17,238 bases of DNA from the NCBI GenBank assembly GCA_947258835.1, contig CAMYJY010000010.1, positions 1-17,238 of the forward strand, in the 5' to 3' direction. Positions 15,239 through 17,238 of this stretch are shown one piece after another (the first letter of the stretch is position 1; the number at the start of each line of letters is the position of its first letter). The DNA is from an uncultured Pirellulales bacterium (GTDB taxonomy: Bacteria > Planctomycetota > Planctomycetia > Pirellulales > Lacipirellulaceae). The position numbers were made by a program, and so were the translations under genes. The notes beneath the pieces were generated by a model. It did no database searches. It was not told where the DNA came from and worked only from the letters and a program-made list of their open reading frames with translations.

Positions 15239-15700
15239 ATGTCTCAAGGTCAACAGTCGGCACCACCAATTTTTTCGCAGCTAGATGTTTCTGCTGGGAA
15301 CACTAGTGAAACCTCATACCATTCTCACGCCGAGCACAATGAGTTGCTCCGGGAAGTACTGGCGGCCCAGGATCGTACGAACGAAATTTTAGAAGAGCTC
15401 GTCGGCGTGATGGCGACCAACCAGAAACAACGGGCGCAGGAACTCCAGCAGTGGCGGACGGCGAATCCCAGTTTGGCCGAGAATTGCCGCGAGGCGGCCG
15501 AGTCGTTAAGTCGTGTGCAGTTGCAATACCTGGAACGGATCACCGACGAGATTTGCGACACGGCGGAAGACATGGAAGAGGGAGAATTCGTACTCAATGA
15601 ATTCGTGGATCGGTTTGGTCCTCGCTTGGCCCACTTGAATGGAGTGATTCAAGTTTTGGCGCAGCTCAGCAGCACGGCCGCGCCTACGGCTTCTTCGTAA
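15239..15700 (+). CDS. Helical protein of unknown function
   Basis: A 153-residue soluble protein, predicted helical throughout. After a polar N-terminus (1-30) comes a heptad-like stretch, HNELLREVLAAQDRTNEILE then ELVGVMATNQKQRAQELQQW (about 33-72), that may be a coiled coil. Then follow AENCREAAESLSRVQLQYLE and an acidic segment (DEICDTAEDMEEGE), and the distinctive FVLNEFVDRFGPRLAHLNGV (118-137). No enzyme motif, signal peptide or membrane segment. I recall near-identical C-termini in other planctomycete hypothetical proteins, unverified. ATG 15239 is preceded by AAAGGA at a somewhat long spacing (about 12 nt). Transcribed alone from its own promoter-like site; the 213-bp inverted-repeat element begins 6 bp after the stop. 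Confidence 0.85.
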   Translation: MSQGQQSAPPIFSQLDVSAGNTSETSYHSHAEHNELLREVLAAQDRTNEILEELVGVMATNQKQRAQELQQWRTANPSLAENCREAAESLSRVQLQYLERITDEICDTAEDMEEGEFVLNEFVDRFGPRLAHLNGVIQVLAQLSSTAAPTASS

Positions 15701-15800
15701 GGCTATGTGCCACGCAACGCTGGTAACGATTTTCTGAAGAAGAAGAAAAGGAGCAAGTTTGCACCAGGCTCTCCGCTGGATTCCAGCCGCACTCCTGCGT

Positions 15801-15822
15801 GATTCCCGCGCAAGCGGGAATC
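15801..15822. repeat. ATTCCC-N8-GGGAAT palindrome 1
   Basis: GATTCCCGC and GCGGGAATC form a perfect 9-bp stem closed by a GCAA tetraloop. It fits the ATTCCC-N8-GGGAAT consensus of the Neisseria dRS3 repeat, a type found widely in bacteria. Confidence 0.85.
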
Positions 15823-15845
15823 TAGACCACTGGCACTGCTACTGG

Positions 15846-15865
15846 ATTCCCGCCTGCGTGGGAAT
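15846..15865. repeat. ATTCCC-N8-GGGAAT palindrome 2
   Basis: ATTCCC (15846-15851), eight bases, GGGAAT (15860-15865). Both this copy and the region before palindrome 1 are preceded by CTGGATTCC (15776 and 15842), so the unit is longer than the palindrome itself. Confidence 0.85.
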
Positions 15866-15976
15866 GACTGGAACCTCCCCAATACTGCCACTAAAATCGT
15901 TACCAGCGTTGGGTGCCACGCACACTGAAATTATCTAGTGCTTGCACATCGTGCAGCGACCCATGGGAGCGGGGCA

Positions 15977-17238
15977 ATGACGTCTGAGCGGAAGCTCGCT
16001 AAGGCCAGCGACCCCCCGTCCCAACCGGGGGCAGGCTCTACCGCGCAGCGGTGGTGGTTCCTTCATCCGCGGCTGCTGTTGATTCTGTTATTGCTGTTTG
16101 CCTTTTTGCTGGCCATCGATTTGCTGGGAACCTCGTTCCAGACGGTGGGCAAAGAGACAGCCGATCAGCTGATTGCCCGGGTGACCAATCCCTTTGCCGG
16201 CCTGAGTGTCGGCATTCTGGCCACGGTGCTGGTACAAAGTTCATCCGTGACCACGGCCGCGATCGTGGGACTGGTCGGTTCCGGGCAAGTGCCGCTCTCG
16301 ATCGCGGTGCCCATGATCATGGGCGCCAATATTGGGACCACGATTACCAACACGTTGGTTTCTCTGGGGTGCATTACGCAGAGCGAAGAGTTTCGCCGCG
16401 CGTTTGCCGGCGCGACGGTGCATGATTTTTTCAATTTGCTGACCGTACTGCTGCTGTTCCCGTTGGAGCTGGCGACACACGTCCTGCAAAGATCCGCCAC
16501 GTCGCTGGCCGGCTGGCTGACTCCTGGTGCAGGCGGCAAATTGCCGAATCCTCTCAAAACAGCGGTCAAGTCGGTCTCGCGGCAAATCCATGATGCCTGC
16601 GAGGGGATCGGCCTGGAGGGGGGGTGGCTGGCTCTCGCACTCCTGCTCCTGGCTTTGGTGCTGATTGTGCTGGCCGTGACGCTAATCACCCGGAACATGC
16701 GGCTGCTGATGGCCTCGCGTATCGAGCACATGCTGAACCACGCGTTGTGCCGCAGTGGCCTGTTGGGTCTGGTGATCGGGATTCTGATCACCGTCTCGGT
16801 GCAATCTTCCAGCATTACGACCTCGCTGCTGATTCCCATGCTGGGCGCGGGAATCTTGCAACTGGAAGCTGCGTTTCCCATCATGATGGGAGCGAATCTC
16901 GGCACCACGATCACGGCCTTGATGGCGGCGCTGGTGGCGGGTGAGGCGGGCTTGATCGTGGCGCTGGTGCATCTCAACTTTAACTTGGTGGCGACGGCAA
17001 TCTTCTTTCCCAGCCGTCGGATGCGGGCCATTCCGATCGCGCTGGCGGAGGGGTTAGCCGCCGCCGCGGTCCGCAATCGATGGTGGGTGGTCGCTTACGT
17101 CCTGGTTGTTTTTGTCTTGCTACCGGCCCTGGGGGTGTTTGTTTTTCAGATCTTCAGCAATGCTTACTGCACGTCCCAATACCGTTGCGTGCTGCCATTT
17201 TTCGCGGCCGCTGAACACCTCCAGTGCGGTGCTGGGAT
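15977..17238 (+). CDS. Na/Pi cotransporter family protein (3' end outside window)
   Basis: Sodium-dependent phosphate transporter of the NptA/SLC34 type in the inner membrane. I translated 420 codons from ATG 15977 to the window edge. The family's inverted duplication is plain: QSSSVTTAAIVGLVGSG (87-103) and QSSSITTSLLIPMLGAG (276-292), each followed by a GAN-x-GTT motif (GANIGTT 116-122, GANLGTT 305-311). These QSSS motifs line the substrate site in the family. About eight or nine hydrophobic segments are visible, the first at 32-50 after a 30-residue polar N-terminus. A cysteine-containing loop (C398, C404, C417) follows the last visible helix. GGGAG and GGGG lie just upstream of the start. 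Whether a PhoU-like regulatory domain follows cannot be seen. The MITE-like element ends 58 bp before the start. Confidence 0.94.
   Translation, partial: MTSERKLAKASDPPSQPGAGSTAQRWWFLHPRLLLILLLLFAFLLAIDLLGTSFQTVGKETADQLIARVTNPFAGLSVGILATVLVQSSSVTTAAIVGLVGSGQVPLSIAVPMIMGANIGTTITNTLVSLGCITQSEEFRRAFAGATVHDFFNLLTVLLLFPLELATHVLQRSATSLAGWLTPGAGGKLPNPLKTAVKSVSRQIHDACEGIGLEGGWLALALLLLALVLIVLAVTLITRNMRLLMASRIEHMLNHALCRSGLLGLVIGILITVSVQSSSITTSLLIPMLGAGILQLEAAFPIMMGANLGTTITALMAALVAGEAGLIVALVHLNFNLVATAIFFPSRRMRAIPIALAEGLAAAAVRNRWWVVAYVLVVFVLLPALGVFVFQIFSNAYCTSQYRCVLPFFAAAEHLQCGAG

Larger units (their letters stand above)
15707..15919. mobile_element. MITE-like element with 27-bp inverted ends
   Basis: The ends (15707-15733 and 15893-15919) are inverted repeats matching at 25 of 27 positions, with the inner 19 bp perfect (CAACGCTGGTAACGATTTT). 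The sequence GTGCCACGCA stands in direct orientation at both outer edges (15707-15716 and 15913-15922) and may be a target-site duplication. The 213-bp element has no transposase. It carries two ATTCCC-N8-GGGAAT palindromes. It fills most of the gap between the 153-residue protein and the Na/Pi cotransporter. Confidence 0.8.

Noticed and set aside
15703..15891. Minus-strand reading frame coding a PRRRES and SRLRGN-containing peptide
   Set aside because: This peptide pattern is the usual translation of ATTCCC-N8-GGGAAT type repeats; the frame lies inside the inverted-repeat element and is not a gene.
15963..15980. Five-codon leader frame ATG GGA GCG GGG CAA TGA overlapping the Na/Pi cotransporter start
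   Set aside because: Such mini-frames arise often by chance and there is no ribosome-binding or conservation evidence.

Overview
The window is a GC-rich bacterial chromosome segment, most likely from a planctomycete of the Pirellula type. This rests on several small unknown proteins that look to me like planctomycete-conserved families (recalled, not searched), mostly weak or absent Shine-Dalgarno sequences, and long intergenic regions rich in repeats. I see no phage, plasmid, CRISPR, rRNA or tRNA genes.

Layout. (1) 1-5096, minus strand: a sucrose-glucan cluster transcribed as PfkB fructokinase, then a sucrose-phosphate synthase with a fused HAD phosphatase-like domain, then amylosucrase, which runs off the left edge. 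The set can make sucrose, use it to build alpha-1,4-glucan, and return the released fructose to fructose-6-phosphate. (2) 5097-5470: repeat-bearing leader of that cluster. (3) 5471-5740, plus: a small unknown protein whose stop overlaps the stop of the convergent gene. (4) 9729-5737, minus: a tight three-gene operon of a double-length ABC-2 permease and two CNNM/CorC-type DUF21-CBS membrane proteins. The permease start lies beside a family of low-complexity repeats at 9736-9940. (5) 10261-11682, plus: an exported TPR protein. (6) 11683-12373: a convergent gene-free region with three terminator-like hairpins and a second copy of the roughly 98-nt repeat found upstream of the fructokinase. (7) 14741-12374, minus: an unknown protein overlapping a SNF2-type helicase. 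(8) 15239-15700, plus: an unknown helical protein, then a 213-bp element with inverted ends and two ATTCCC-N8-GGGAAT palindromes, then a Na/Pi cotransporter that runs off the right edge.

The most interesting non-gene signals are the dispersed 98-nt repeat, whose two copies keep a stem through a compensatory base change, and the 213-bp inverted-repeat element. Among the genes, the points to note are the altered phosphatase motif in the sucrose-phosphate synthase, the duplicated permease with no ATPase nearby, and the overlapping unknown-plus-SNF2 pair.
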